A DNA stretch of 64,000 nt from Actinomyces sp. 432 (GCF_009930875.1 NZ_CP025249.1:2728001-2792000); one strand, 5' to 3'. Shown: positions 44,080 to 53,508, numbered from the stretch's first letter. Program-made: numbers and translations. The notes: generated from the sequence alone by a model not told the origin.

Positions 44080-44748
44080 GTGCGCATCATCATGTTCACC
44101 CGTGAGGACGATGCCACCGCCGTCCTCCCCGCAGTCTCCTTCTTGGAGCACCAGGTCGAGTGCTTGGAGCCGGTGCCGTCCTCCTACGCCGCCGTGGGCG
44201 CGGCCGACGTGGTCATGGTCGACGCGCGTGAGGACCTGATGCGGGCCCGTGCCCTGTGCCAGCTGCTGTCCGGCCCGATGGACTGCGGACCGATCATTCT
44301 GGTGCTGGAGGAGGGCGGCGCCGCCGCCGTCCAGCCGGACTGGGGGGCCTCCGACTTCGTCATGGCGCAGGCCTCACCCGCCGAGCTGGGCGCCAGGCTG
44401 CGGCTGGTGCGCGTGCGCGAGTCCGGGCCCGAGCTGATCGCCGATGACCGGATCGAGGCCGGCGACCTGGTCATCGACACCACCGCCTACACCGCCCGCA
44501 TCCGCGGCACGCTGCTGGACCTGACCTACAAGGAGTTCGAGCTGCTCAAGGCGCTCGCCCTCAATCAGGGGCGGGTGCTGACCCGCCAGGCGCTGCTGGA
44601 CGAGGTGTGGGGCGAGGACTACATCGGCGGCTCACGCACCGTGGACGTGCACGTGCGTCGGTTACGGGCCAAGCTCGGCACCGAGTACGACCACCTGATC
44701 GGCACGGTCCGCAACGTCGGCTACCGCCTGGACACCTCCGAGGAGTAG
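44080..44748 (+). CDS. glnR: GlnR-type OmpR-family nitrogen regulator
   Basis: 222 residues from a GTG with GGAAGGAGG 8 bases upstream. The N-terminal receiver is atypical: AVLPAVSFLEHQVECLEPVP, VVMVDAREDLMRARALCQLL and AAAVQPDWGASDFVMAQASP match GlnR of streptomycetes and mycobacteria closely. The C-terminal winged helix (LDLTYKEFELLKALALNQGR, SRTVDVHVRRLRAKLG, IGTVRNVGYRLD) binds DNA. GlnR is an orphan regulator, with no partner kinase, of ammonium assimilation genes. No kinase gene is adjacent here, which fits. The gap to the convergent exporter gene is only 36 bp. Confidence 0.92.
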   Translation: MRIIMFTREDDATAVLPAVSFLEHQVECLEPVPSSYAAVGAADVVMVDAREDLMRARALCQLLSGPMDCGPIILVLEEGGAAAVQPDWGASDFVMAQASPAELGARLRLVRVRESGPELIADDRIEAGDLVIDTTAYTARIRGTLLDLTYKEFELLKALALNQGRVLTRQALLDEVWGEDYIGGSRTVDVHVRRLRAKLGTEYDHLIGTVRNVGYRLDTSEE

Positions 44749-44784
44749 CAGGGACGACGCCGACGTGCGCGCGCCGGAAGGCCG

Positions 44785-46215
44785 TCAGGCCTCAGCCGCC
44801 CGCGTGGCGGGCTCGGCGACGGCGCCCGCGGAGGCGGGCACGGCGTCGTCGGCGTCCCGGTCGGCCTGCGGAAGCTGGTCGCGGCCGAGCCTGGCGGCCC
44901 GCCTAGCCGCGGCCTCTGCGCGCAGGCGCTCCTTCTCGCCGCGGTCACGCACCCCGAAGGCGCCGAGCACGTTTGCCGCCAGGGCCACGGCCACGATCGT
45001 CACCCCGAAGGCGACCCCGGAGGCCTGGCCGGTCAGCCCCACCAGTGGGCTGGCGATGCCGCCGACCACGAACTGCACGAAGCCCAGCAGCGCCGAGCCG
45101 GTGCCGGCCCAGCGGCCGGTGCGTCCAAGCGCCACCGCCGGCAGGTTGCCCATGCAGGTGCCCAGCGCCATCACGTGGATGATGAACAGGGCGACGGTGG
45201 CGACCGTGAGCGCCGTGGAGGACACGGGCCCGGTCAGGCGCGTCAGGCAAACAGCGGCGAAGACGAGGTCCACCACGAGGATGCCGATCAGCCCCAGGCG
45301 GATCTGCCGCTCCGGCGAGACCCGCCTGGCGAGCGAGCCGCAGGCGGCCACGGTGAGCGTCACCGTCAGGCCGCAGGCGGCAAAGACGGCGGTGTATGCG
45401 GCCGTACTCATGCCGAGCACGCCCTGCAGCATGAATGGGGCGGCGGACAGGTAGGAGGTCAGCAGCGCGTAGACGAGCGCGTTGATACCGATCAGGCGGA
45501 TGAACACGTGATCCTTGGCGAGCGCACGGGTGCCGTCCACGAGCACACCGAAGCCGCCGTCGTGGCGCTGCTGCGCGGGCAGGGTCTCGGGCACCCAGGT
45601 GGCCACCAGCAGCACCAGGATGCCCTGGAAGGCGGCCACCACGCCGAGGATGCCGCGCCAGCCGACCGGACCGACCAGGGCGCCGCCCAGGATCGGGGCG
45701 ATGACGGGCGCGACGCCCTGGATCGACATCACCAGGCCCAGCGCCTGCGCGGCGGTGATGCCGCGGGAGCGGTCGGAGATGACGGCGCGGCCCAGCACCA
45801 TGCCGGCGGCACCGCCGAGCCCCTGCAGGAAGCGCGCGATCAGCAGGAAGGCGGCGCTGGGCGCGAGCGCGGTGCCGACGCCGGCGACGAAGGCCAGCAC
45901 GCTGCCCCACAGCAGCAGGGGGCGGCGCCCGAAACGGTCGGAGAGCACACCGATGCTCAGCTGGCCCAGCGCCACCCCAACCAGGAAGGCGGTCAGCGTC
46001 AGCTGCGTGGTGGAGGCGGACACGCCCAGGTCGGCAGCCATCTGGTTGAAGGCCGGCAGGTAGGCGTCCATGGCCAGCGGGGCGACGGCCGCGAGCGCCG
46101 CCAGCGCCACCAGCAGGCTGGGGGCGAAGGAGGTGCGCAGGCCGGCTTCGGGTTCTGGAGTGACCCCCTTCCCCTGCAAGGCAGAGGCGGGTCCGGTCGA
46201 AGGGGAGGTGGTCAT
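44785..46215 (-). CDS. Bcr/CflA family multidrug efflux MFS transporter
   Basis: 476 residues, 12 membrane spans. LAALAAVAPLAMDAYLPAFN is the family's first span with its acidic DxYLPA motif; GVLSDRFGRRPLLLWGS is the MFS loop 2-3 motif; RFLQGLGGAAGMVLGRAVIS is typical. Members use the proton gradient to export drugs or small peptides across the membrane. The start ATG at 46215 is followed by a 30-residue hydrophilic tail. The C-terminus is Arg/Ala-rich. It is convergent with glnR and divergent from the glycosidase gene. Confidence 0.92.
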   Translation of the reverse strand: MTTSPSTGPASALQGKGVTPEPEAGLRTSFAPSLLVALAALAAVAPLAMDAYLPAFNQMAADLGVSASTTQLTLTAFLVGVALGQLSIGVLSDRFGRRPLLLWGSVLAFVAGVGTALAPSAAFLLIARFLQGLGGAAGMVLGRAVISDRSRGITAAQALGLVMSIQGVAPVIAPILGGALVGPVGWRGILGVVAAFQGILVLLVATWVPETLPAQQRHDGGFGVLVDGTRALAKDHVFIRLIGINALVYALLTSYLSAAPFMLQGVLGMSTAAYTAVFAACGLTVTLTVAACGSLARRVSPERQIRLGLIGILVVDLVFAAVCLTRLTGPVSSTALTVATVALFIIHVMALGTCMGNLPAVALGRTGRWAGTGSALLGFVQFVVGGIASPLVGLTGQASGVAFGVTIVAVALAANVLGAFGVRDRGEKERLRAEAAARRAARLGRDQLPQADRDADDAVPASAGAVAEPATRAAEA

Positions 46216-46457
46216 GGACCGAGATTATGAAACCGCGAGTCGTGAAGTCACGCATGCCGGGTGCGTGAGATCTTGCACCCGCTGCACCTGTGGGGCTCAG
46301 CGCGGGGCTCAGTGGAGAAGCGGCCGGGGGCACCCGCGTGCGCATCCGGTCTCCGCTCAGCCAACCAGGGACTCCGACGCGCGCGGCCACCGGATTCACA
46401 GGGGCCCCATACCCGGGTTCCGGGCGGCGCACACCCAGGCCCGCGAGGGTTGTGGGC

Positions 46458-47576
46458 ATGTCCAATGCTTCGCTCCCTGAATCCGGTACCGCACAAGACG
46501 ACACCCGGGCGCCGGGCGGCAGTCTGGGCGTCGCGTCACCAGATCGGCTGCCCGCACCCCGGGCTTCGCGTCCCGGGACGCCGGCCTGTGGACCCACGGC
46601 ACAACCCGCCTTCGAGCCCGCGGCGCCCCGCCGTCACTCCCGACGGCGCGTCCTCCTGGGCAGTGGCACCCTGCTGGGCGCCGGGGTGGCCAGCACGGCG
46701 CTCTGGGCGCTGAACCGGTTCGTCATCGACCACGTGGAGGTCGGCGATGTGGCCGCCTATGAGGCCGCCAACTCCTCCATGTCCGCTACGACTTCCGCCA
46801 CAGCGGCGGCCACCGACGTCGCCGTCACCGACAACTCCTACACCTCCTCGCTGACCTCGATCGGCATTGAGCAGGTCACCACCGGCTCCGGAGACGACAC
46901 GGTCACCTACTACGTCGCCGACGTCAGGGTGTCCGACGCCACCGCCCTGCGCAGCGCCTTCGCCAACAACGCCTACGGCACCAATATCACCGCCCTGCCC
47001 TCCACCATGGCCACCGAGCACGGCGCCGTGCTGGCGATCAACGGCGACTACTACGGCTTCCGCTCCGACGGCATCTTGATCCGCAACGGCGTCGTCTACC
47101 GGGACGAGGGTGTGCGCGACGGCATGGCCTTCTACACCGACGGCCGCGTCGAGGTCTACGACGAGACCAGCACCGACGCCGGTGCGCTCCTGGCGGCGGG
47201 CGTGTGGAACACCCTGTCCTTCGGGCCGGCCCTGGTGCAGGGCGGCGCCGTGCTGGCCGGCATCGACGACGTCGAGGTGGACACCAACGTCGGCAACCAC
47301 TCCATCCAGGGCACCCAGCCGCGTACGGCGCTGGGCGCCGTCGCGGACGGGCACTACGTGGTCGTCGTCGTCGACGGGCGCGACCAGGGCTACTCGCGCG
47401 GGGTCACGATGACCGAGCTGGCGCAGATCATGGCGGGCCTGGGCTGCGATTGCGCGTACAACCTCGACGGCGGCGGCTCCTCGACGCTGTGGTTCAACGG
47501 CGAGGTGGTCAACCGGCCGTCCAACGGCGGGGAGCGGGAGACCTCCGACATCCTCTACATCGCACAGGGGGCTTGA
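46458..47576 (+). CDS. Phosphodiester glycosidase (NAGPA) family protein, membrane-anchored or secreted
   Basis: 372 residues from the ATG at 46458; an upstream ATG at 46290 would add a Pro/Arg-rich run unlike the family. Residues about 55-85 hold RRRVLLGSGTLLGAGVASTA, with an RR start, so a signal or signal anchor. The NAGPA domain follows: LAINGDYYGFRSDGILIRNG, FGPALVQGG, QPRTALGAVADGHYVVVVVD and the hallmark YNLDGGGSSTLWFNGEVVN. Family members cleave sugar-phosphodiester links or act on exopolysaccharides. The next gene begins 1 base after the stop; the two probably act on the same surface glycan, which is inference. Confidence 0.88.
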   Translation: MSNASLPESGTAQDDTRAPGGSLGVASPDRLPAPRASRPGTPACGPTAQPAFEPAAPRRHSRRRVLLGSGTLLGAGVASTALWALNRFVIDHVEVGDVAAYEAANSSMSATTSATAAATDVAVTDNSYTSSLTSIGIEQVTTGSGDDTVTYYVADVRVSDATALRSAFANNAYGTNITALPSTMATEHGAVLAINGDYYGFRSDGILIRNGVVYRDEGVRDGMAFYTDGRVEVYDETSTDAGALLAAGVWNTLSFGPALVQGGAVLAGIDDVEVDTNVGNHSIQGTQPRTALGAVADGHYVVVVVDGRDQGYSRGVTMTELAQIMAGLGCDCAYNLDGGGSSTLWFNGEVVNRPSNGGERETSDILYIAQGA

Positions 47577-47577
47577 G

Positions 47578-48786
47578 ATGAGCACGCAGACACGACCCAG
47601 CACTGGTTCCTTCCCGCAGCGCCGACTGCGGCCCGAGGCCGCGGCCCAGCCAGTGACTACCCGCGCGCCGGACCGCACGGCAGGATCGGCCGGGGCGGAT
47701 GAGGCCGGCCGCCGCAGCGGGCCTGCGTCCGGCCCGGGGGTGCGGTGGGCGTCGACGTCGGGCCGCCCCGCCCGCGTGGGGCTGGTCGTCCTCATGCCCG
47801 CCTACCAGCCCGACGGTCGGCTGGTGGAGTTGGTGAGCGAGCTGGTGCGGGAGCTGCCCGGGTGCCGGGTGCTCGTCGTCGACGACGGCTCTGGGCCTCA
47901 GTACGCGCAGGTGTTCCGGGAGGCGAGTGCGCGCGGGGCCGAGGTCGTCGGGTATGAGTCCAACCGGGGCAAGGGTGCGGCGCTGCGCACGGGGCTGGCT
48001 CAGCTGGCCGAACTGTGGCCGGGGGCGGACGTGGTGTGCGCGGACGCCGACGGGCAGCACCGGCCCGCCGACATCGCGGCAGTGGCACGCCGGGTGCGCG
48101 CCACCGGGCATATGACGCTGGGGGTGCGGCGCCTGACCGGGCCGGTGCCCCTGCGCAGCCGGATCGGCAATGCCGTAACCTCGCTGGCCTTTCGGCTGAG
48201 CACGGGCTGGCGCCTGGGCGACACCCAGACGGGCCTGCGCGGCTACCCGGCCGGGCAGACCGCCTGGCTGGCGGAGGTGCCCGGGGACCGGTACGAGTAC
48301 GAGCTCAGCGTGCTACTGCGGGCCCACGAGCTCGGGCTGGAGGTGGAGGAGGTGGAGATCGCGACGGTGTACGAGCCGGGCAACGCGTCCAGCCACTTCC
48401 GGCCGCTACGGGACTCGGCGCGTGTCTATGCGCCAATGCTGGGTTTCCTCGGGGCGAGCCTGGTGTGCTTCGGCATCGACTGGGTCGGGGTGGTGGCGCT
48501 GCACGCAATGACCGGCAACCTGCTGGCGAGCGTGGTAGGGGCGCGGCTGGTGTCCGGGACCGTGAACTTCGTGATGAATCGGCGGGTATTCCACGCGGCG
48601 CCCGGCACCGTTTGCCGTACGGCGGTGCGGTACGTGGCGCTCGCGCTGGTGCTACTCGCCGCCAGCTACATGCTGCTGCGGGTGCTGACCGGGATCGGGG
48701 TGCCGCTGGGTCTGGCCAAGCTGCTCGGCGACGGGGCGCTGTACGCCGCAAGCTACGTGATCCAGCGGCGGGCAGTGTTCCGGTAG
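47578..48786 (+). CDS. Glycosyltransferase family 2 fused to GtrA-like membrane domain
   Basis: 402 residues. After a 60-residue Pro/Arg-rich lead, the GT2 domain runs from VGLVVLMPAYQPDGRLVELV with VLVVDDGSG, NRGKGAALRTGLAQL and the metal site DADGQH. TQTGLRGYP and GDRYEYELSVLLRAHELGLE are typical of polyprenyl-phosphate sugar transferases. The last 130 residues hold four membrane spans with VGARLVSGTVNFVMNRRVFH, the GtrA signature. Fusion of the two suggests one protein that loads a lipid-linked sugar and flips it for outer glycan decoration. It follows the NAGPA gene directly. Confidence 0.9.
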   Translation: MSTQTRPSTGSFPQRRLRPEAAAQPVTTRAPDRTAGSAGADEAGRRSGPASGPGVRWASTSGRPARVGLVVLMPAYQPDGRLVELVSELVRELPGCRVLVVDDGSGPQYAQVFREASARGAEVVGYESNRGKGAALRTGLAQLAELWPGADVVCADADGQHRPADIAAVARRVRATGHMTLGVRRLTGPVPLRSRIGNAVTSLAFRLSTGWRLGDTQTGLRGYPAGQTAWLAEVPGDRYEYELSVLLRAHELGLEVEEVEIATVYEPGNASSHFRPLRDSARVYAPMLGFLGASLVCFGIDWVGVVALHAMTGNLLASVVGARLVSGTVNFVMNRRVFHAAPGTVCRTAVRYVALALVLLAASYMLLRVLTGIGVPLGLAKLLGDGALYAASYVIQRRAVFR

Positions 48787-48864
48787 AAGCGGTGTGGCGG
48801 TCGCCGCGATGCGCACGCGCGCCCAGACGCACCGACGCCAGCCCCCAGATGGTCGCCACGCCAC

Positions 48865-48985
48865 GACGTTGCACGACCCCGGGCCACGTTCCACGACCCT
48901 GGTGCACGTTCCACGACCCCCGGGTGGTCGTGGAACACACCCCAAGGTCGTGCAATGTCCCCAAGGTCGTGGAACGAGACGAGCT
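48865..48985. repeat. Family C array, copy 2
   Basis: Three units CGTTGCACGACCCC / CGTTCCACGACCC at 20-bp spacing, then three in reverse as GTCGTGGAAC, GTCGTGCAAT and GTCGTGGAAC. It lies between the convergent GT2-GtrA and ABC permease genes and overlaps the permease stop at its right end. Confidence 0.9.
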
Positions 48986-51899
48986 ATTCGTCGCGGGAGC
49001 GCTCCAAGCGACGGGGCGGGCGGCCCATTAGCCAGGCGACACCCACACCCACCGCGACGAACCCGGCCAGGCCCGCCAGCTGCCAGCCCCATACGCCCTC
49101 CAGGTGCAGCCAGGGCCCATCGATGGCCACGTGCCGGTTCCAGACCACCAGGTACGCGGCCCCTACCCAGCCGCACACCGCCCCGGCGGGCACGCCGAGC
49201 GCCAGTACGACGGCGGCATGCGCTGCGGTGAGCCGCCGCAGGAACCGCGGCGAGGCCCCCACCGCGTGCATGGTGACCAGGTCACCGCGCAGCTGGGTGC
49301 GGGTGAGCAGCAGACTCACCACCAGTGAGAACAGGGCCAACGCCACCAGTACGGCCAGGACGGCGAAGTCTGCCATGCCGCCCCAAGGCGGCAGATCCGG
49401 GTCGGTCCCTACGGTCACCAGGTCGGTGTGTTCTTCAACTACCCGCCTGGCAGTGGCGGCCTCCGCCGCGGTCAGCGGCCGCGACAGCTGCACCATCTCG
49501 CCCACGTATATCGGCGCATCGGTGCCGCTCAGCCCCAGTTCGGCGGCGGTTGCGGGCGAGACCGTGATGGAGGAGGTCATCCGTGGCAGGAAGTAGGCGT
49601 CCCGGGTCTGCGTGTGCTTGATAGTGATAGAGCCTGCGCTGTAGTCCATGAGGCCTACACGCACCGTACCGTCGTCATCAATCCAGGTGGCGTTGTTGAC
49701 CACCACCCCGCCCGCCTCCAGGACCTGCGCGGCATCCCGCGCCCCGTCCAGACCAGTGGCGCGCAGCGCCTGCCCTTCCATTACGAAGACATCGTCTCCT
49801 ATCATCCAGGGGGCCGTGATACCCGGGTTGTAGCCCTGGCCCTCAGGCACACAAGTCACCGTATCCGCCAGTCCCAGGGATGCGGCCACATCCGGCTCGG
49901 TGAACTCGGGGCAGCGGGCGCCGGCTGGCGGTTCGACTCTGAGGGTGTGCGACACGACCTCCGTACGAAAGTCCATCGCGCGAACCGGCACGGATCCGGT
50001 GACGGGCAGGCCTGCGTCCTGCAGCACGCTTACGGCGTCGGCCAGGACGGCGGCGTCGAAGTCCTCCGAGACCGGCACGCGCGGCCCCAGTGCCAGGCGC
50101 CCGGGCGCAACCAGAACCGCGGAGGTGTCGTTGTAGTTGGCGGCGGACGAGGCGACATACACCGTCTGTCCGCAGGCCAGCGCGACGACGGCGCCGATCG
50201 CCCCTACCACCGGCAGGGCACGCCCCCGGTGAGCGGCGGCGTCTCGGGCGGCCAGGCGCAGCGCCAGCGGCCCCTTGGCCAGCACCGCGATTGCGGCGTC
50301 GAGCGCAACCGGGGCCAACACGATCAGCCCCACCGCCCCCAGTAGCAGGGCCGCCACCAGCAGGGGTACGGCCGCACCTCCCGGCAACATGCCGGTTGCC
50401 GGCGGCACCTCCTCGGGAACGGCAACAGGCAGGGGCGCTCGCAGCGAGGCGAGGCCGCAGCCGATCGCCGCCGCCAGCAACATCGCACCGCCAAGCAGAC
50501 GCCACCTGCGGCTGCGACGCGGCCGGTGCGTTTCCGCATCCGCGGGCGGGCGGGAGTGCTTGAGCGCCTCGACCGGTTCCATGCGCGCCACCCGTCGGGC
50601 GGGGGCAAGCGTGGCCAGCCAGCCGGCCAAGGCGGCGCCCCCGACGGCAAGCACCGGCAACCACCCCGGCAGCCCCGCGAGCGCCTGCACCTCGGGTTCG
50701 AAGATGCGGTAGGCCGCCCAGGCGGCGACGAGTCCGCCACCGGCGCCGAGCACTCCGCCCAGGAAGCCGATGGCGGCCCCCTGCAGCGTGATCGTGCGGG
50801 CCAGCTGTCGCGGTGCAGCGCCGGTGGCCGAGGCGAGGGCCAGGGTGCGGCGCTGCTGCTCGGCGGCGACCACGAAGGCGGGGGTGACCAGCCCCAGTAG
50901 CAGGCCCGCGGCGGCGGTGCAGGCGATCACGGTCATCACCAGGGCGGTGGCCAGGTAGTCGTCGCTGAGTGCGACCGGATACAGCTCGGAGGCGTCCGGG
51001 TAGTTGGTGAGCACGTGGCGGGATACGGCGAACGCCATCTCGCCGTTGAGCTGCTTGGTGGTCTCCCAGGTGACCGGGTCCGGGCCGATGACCAGGAAGT
51101 GGGTGTCGACGCCGGCCGGGTCGCCCTGCACCGCCGGCGCCAGCCAGGCCGGAAGCGCCCAGGCGCGGGCGGCATCGTCATCGACCAGGCCGCTGACCCG
51201 GTAGGTGCGCAGGGAGTCCTGCTGGACCTCGGCAATGCGTCCGTTGGTGGAGTACCAGCCGTCGAAGGGCGGGGCGATCAGGGCGATCGTCTCGCCGACC
51301 TGCACACCGGTGCGGTCGGCCAGGGCGGTGGTGATGACGACGTCGGCGGTGTCAGTCGGGGCGGTGCCGGCGGTCAGCGGAGGCAGCAGGACATCCAGGC
51401 CCTCGGCGTCGGCCTCGCGCAGGGTGAAGGTGCCGATTGCGCCGAAGTCCGCGCCCTTCAGGTCCCCCGCCGTGGCCGGCGTGGTCGAGCCCGGCTCAGC
51501 GTCGGGGTCGGCCAGGGCGAGCAGGTCCTCCGAGTCCCAGAACTGCAGGACCCGGTCGCGCTCGGGTAGGTAGGCGGCCAGTTCGTCCGCGGTCAGGGGC
51601 ACGGTCTCCGGCGAGTCCATCCACGGTCCGGGGGCGCCCTCGGGCACCTGCCGGAATGGGGCCTCGGCCGGGTCGACGGCGGTGCCGGTGACGACGGCCT
51701 GGGCGCCGTCGGGGATGGAGGCCAGGGCGGCCTGCTGGGTGGGCGGCGTGGACAGCCGCGTCCCCAGAAAACCGACAATCAGTACCAGCGGCGCGGCCAC
51801 CAGCAGAATCGCCAGCAGGCTGCGGGCCTTGTGGGACAACGCATCGCGCACGGCCAGGCGGACCACGGGGCGCAGAGCCCATAGTCGGGCCGCGTTCAC
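48984..51899 (-). CDS. FtsX-like ABC transporter permease
   Basis: 971 residues. One N-terminal span (ARSLLAILLVAAPLVLIVGF), a large outer domain (about 50-310), three spans (TALVMTVIACTAAAGLLLGL onward), two central spans, a second outer domain and three final spans. The FtsX repeat appears twice (LALASATGAAPRQLARTITL; LVTMHAVGASPRFLRRLTAA). Such MacB/FtsX-type permeases export lipids, peptides or drugs, or transmit signals. The GTG start overlaps the ATPase stop (GTGA). With the PadR gene it forms a three-gene unit. Confidence 0.9.
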   Translation of the reverse strand: MNAARLWALRPVVRLAVRDALSHKARSLLAILLVAAPLVLIVGFLGTRLSTPPTQQAALASIPDGAQAVVTGTAVDPAEAPFRQVPEGAPGPWMDSPETVPLTADELAAYLPERDRVLQFWDSEDLLALADPDAEPGSTTPATAGDLKGADFGAIGTFTLREADAEGLDVLLPPLTAGTAPTDTADVVITTALADRTGVQVGETIALIAPPFDGWYSTNGRIAEVQQDSLRTYRVSGLVDDDAARAWALPAWLAPAVQGDPAGVDTHFLVIGPDPVTWETTKQLNGEMAFAVSRHVLTNYPDASELYPVALSDDYLATALVMTVIACTAAAGLLLGLVTPAFVVAAEQQRRTLALASATGAAPRQLARTITLQGAAIGFLGGVLGAGGGLVAAWAAYRIFEPEVQALAGLPGWLPVLAVGGAALAGWLATLAPARRVARMEPVEALKHSRPPADAETHRPRRSRRWRLLGGAMLLAAAIGCGLASLRAPLPVAVPEEVPPATGMLPGGAAVPLLVAALLLGAVGLIVLAPVALDAAIAVLAKGPLALRLAARDAAAHRGRALPVVGAIGAVVALACGQTVYVASSAANYNDTSAVLVAPGRLALGPRVPVSEDFDAAVLADAVSVLQDAGLPVTGSVPVRAMDFRTEVVSHTLRVEPPAGARCPEFTEPDVAASLGLADTVTCVPEGQGYNPGITAPWMIGDDVFVMEGQALRATGLDGARDAAQVLEAGGVVVNNATWIDDDGTVRVGLMDYSAGSITIKHTQTRDAYFLPRMTSSITVSPATAAELGLSGTDAPIYVGEMVQLSRPLTAAEAATARRVVEEHTDLVTVGTDPDLPPWGGMADFAVLAVLVALALFSLVVSLLLTRTQLRGDLVTMHAVGASPRFLRRLTAAHAAVVLALGVPAGAVCGWVGAAYLVVWNRHVAIDGPWLHLEGVWGWQLAGLAGFVAVGVGVAWLMGRPPRRLERSRDE

Positions 51900-52636
51900 C
51901 GCTCCTCCCCCGGTGCGGACAGAAACTCGTCGACGTCGGCGGGGTCGGAGGCGCCCACCAGGCGGCCGTCGCGCAGGAAGACCGTGCGGTCGGCCCAGGC
52001 GGCGAAGCGGGGCTCGTGAGTGACCATGAGGACGGCGGCGCCGTCGTCGGCGCGTTCCCGCAGCACACCGATGACGGCAGTGCCGGTAGCGGAGTCGAGT
52101 GCGCCCGTGGGTTCGTCGGCGAGCAGCAGGCGCCGCGGTCCGACGATGGCGCGGGCAATGGCGGCGCGCTGGGCCTGGCCGCCGGACATGTCGTCGGGCA
52201 GGCGGTCGGCCAGGTCGGACAGGCCGACCTGTTCCAGCGCGGTCAGTGCGGCCGTCCGGGCGCGGCGGGCGGGCCAGCCGTCGAGCTCAAGAGGGAAGGC
52301 GACGTTCTCGGCGGCCGTCAGGGAGGGCAGGAGGTTGAAGTCCTGGAAGACAAAGCCAATGGCGCGGCGGCGCACCTCGGCCAGGGCGGCGCGGTCCAGG
52401 CCCGCCAGGTCCCGGCCCGCGACGATCACCCGCCCACTGGTGGGGCCGTCCAGGGCGCCGGCAAGATTCAGGAGGGTCGACTTGCCGGAACCGGATGGCC
52501 CCATGACGGCGACGAATTCGCCGGGCGCGACCGTGAGGTCAACGGCCTCGAGGGCGGTGACGGCACGGGCGCCGGTGCCGTGGATCCGGCCGACACCGCG
52601 GAGCTCAAGTACGGGCGACAGGGCGTCTTCGCGCAT
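51896..52636 (-). CDS. ABC transporter ATP-binding protein (MacB/LolD type)
   Basis: 246 residues from the ATG at 52636, which overlaps the PadR stop (TGATG). Walker A GPSGSGKSTLLNLAGALDGP, Q-loop FVFQDFNLLPSLTAAENV, signature MSGGQAQRAAIARAIVGPRR, Walker B LLLADEPTGALDSATG and the H-loop VTHEPRFAAW are all present. It energises the FtsX-like permease encoded next. A much longer frame upstream to 53368 is a shadow of the regulator gene. Confidence 0.95.
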   Translation of the reverse strand: MREDALSPVLELRGVGRIHGTGARAVTALEAVDLTVAPGEFVAVMGPSGSGKSTLLNLAGALDGPTSGRVIVAGRDLAGLDRAALAEVRRRAIGFVFQDFNLLPSLTAAENVAFPLELDGWPARRARTAALTALEQVGLSDLADRLPDDMSGGQAQRAAIARAIVGPRRLLLADEPTGALDSATGTAVIGVLRERADDGAAVLMVTHEPRFAAWADRTVFLRDGRLVGASDPADVDEFLSAPGEER

Positions 52637-53337
52637 CACGACCGCCGCCCCTCGGCGGCGGCGTGGGCGAGCCGACCCTCGGCGTCGTCGAGCCAGCGCA
52701 GCTCTGCCTCGACGGTGAACACGTGATGGTCCAGGACCAGGGCGGTGGCCAGGTCCTCGTCCCCGGCGGCGCGGCGGGCGCGGTTGATCTCGTGGAGGAC
52801 GGTTTGCGTGGCCTGGCGCTGCTGCTGGATCAGTGCGGCCACGTCGACGTCCGGGGAGGCGGTGGCGAGCGCGAGCTTGATGACGAGCTCGTCGCGTTCG
52901 GGGGCGCGGCGGGCCACCGGGCTGGTCCACCAGCGGGCGAGTTCCTCTCGGCCGGCGTCTGTCAGGGTCCAGGCGGCCACGTCCCGGTTGGCGGTGGGCA
53001 GCGTCTGTGTTTTGGATGAGGCGGTTGCGGGAGCCGCGTCCGCGGCGACGGGCTCGGCGTTGGGGTTGTGTGACGTGGAGTGCGCCGTTGCCGTCGGGGC
53101 GGAGGTGGATGCGGCGGAAGCGGTTGCGGAGCCCGGCGCGCCGGAGCCACTCGCGGGCCGACCTGGGTCGAGGCGGGTCACCAGGCCGTCGCGCTCGAGG
53201 CGCGCCAACGTGGTGGCGACCTGGCCAATGTTGAGGGGCCAGGTAGTGCCTGTAGCGGACTCGAAGTCCTTGCGCAGCTGGTAGGTGCCTGCAGGGCCGC
53301 GGGCGAGTAGGGCGAGCAGGGCGTGTTTTACGGCCAT
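52636..53337 (-). CDS. PadR-family transcriptional regulator
   Basis: 233 residues. The winged helix MAVKHALLALLARGPAGTYQ with NIGQVATTLARLERDGLV is PadR; the C-terminal Vir-type helices (ARRAPERDELVIKLALATAS ... VFTVEAELRWLDDAEGRLAH) are for dimerisation. Between them is an unusual Ala/Ser/Thr/Pro insert of about 45 residues (70-115). PadR regulators usually repress nearby exporter genes until a compound binds; this one heads the ABC operon. AGGAG lies 7 bases before the ATG, and paired palindromes lie 41 bp upstream. Confidence 0.9.
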   Translation of the reverse strand: MAVKHALLALLARGPAGTYQLRKDFESATGTTWPLNIGQVATTLARLERDGLVTRLDPGRPASGSGAPGSATASAASTSAPTATAHSTSHNPNAEPVAADAAPATASSKTQTLPTANRDVAAWTLTDAGREELARWWTSPVARRAPERDELVIKLALATASPDVDVAALIQQQRQATQTVLHEINRARRAAGDEDLATALVLDHHVFTVEAELRWLDDAEGRLAHAAAEGRRS

Positions 53338-53377
53338 TCCGGTCTCCTGAGCCGTGGGGGGACGGCAACCAGCGGTA

Positions 53378-53404
53378 GTTACCGAGTAACGCTTACTCAG
53401 TAAG
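53378..53404. promoter_or_regulatory. Paired palindromes, probable PadR operator
   Basis: Two perfect 13-bp palindromes, GTTACCGAGTAAC (53378-53390) and CTTACTCAGTAAG (53392-53404), centres 14 bp apart, 41 bp upstream of the padR start. GTAA half-sites are shared. This is the arrangement expected for two regulator dimers controlling the padR-ABC unit. Confidence 0.75.
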
Positions 53405-53508
53405 CCTATCTGCTCGACGCGTCGCGCTCAAGCACACGGTGAGGCGACGCCCGAGTGGCCAGTGGACGACCGCTCGTAGAGGAAGACAGAGGGGCAGACG
53501 GAGGGACT

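Noticed and set aside
44080-44748. Conventional two-component response regulator
   Set aside because: The receiver half lacks the usual acidic pocket pattern and matches GlnR instead; no kinase gene is adjacent.
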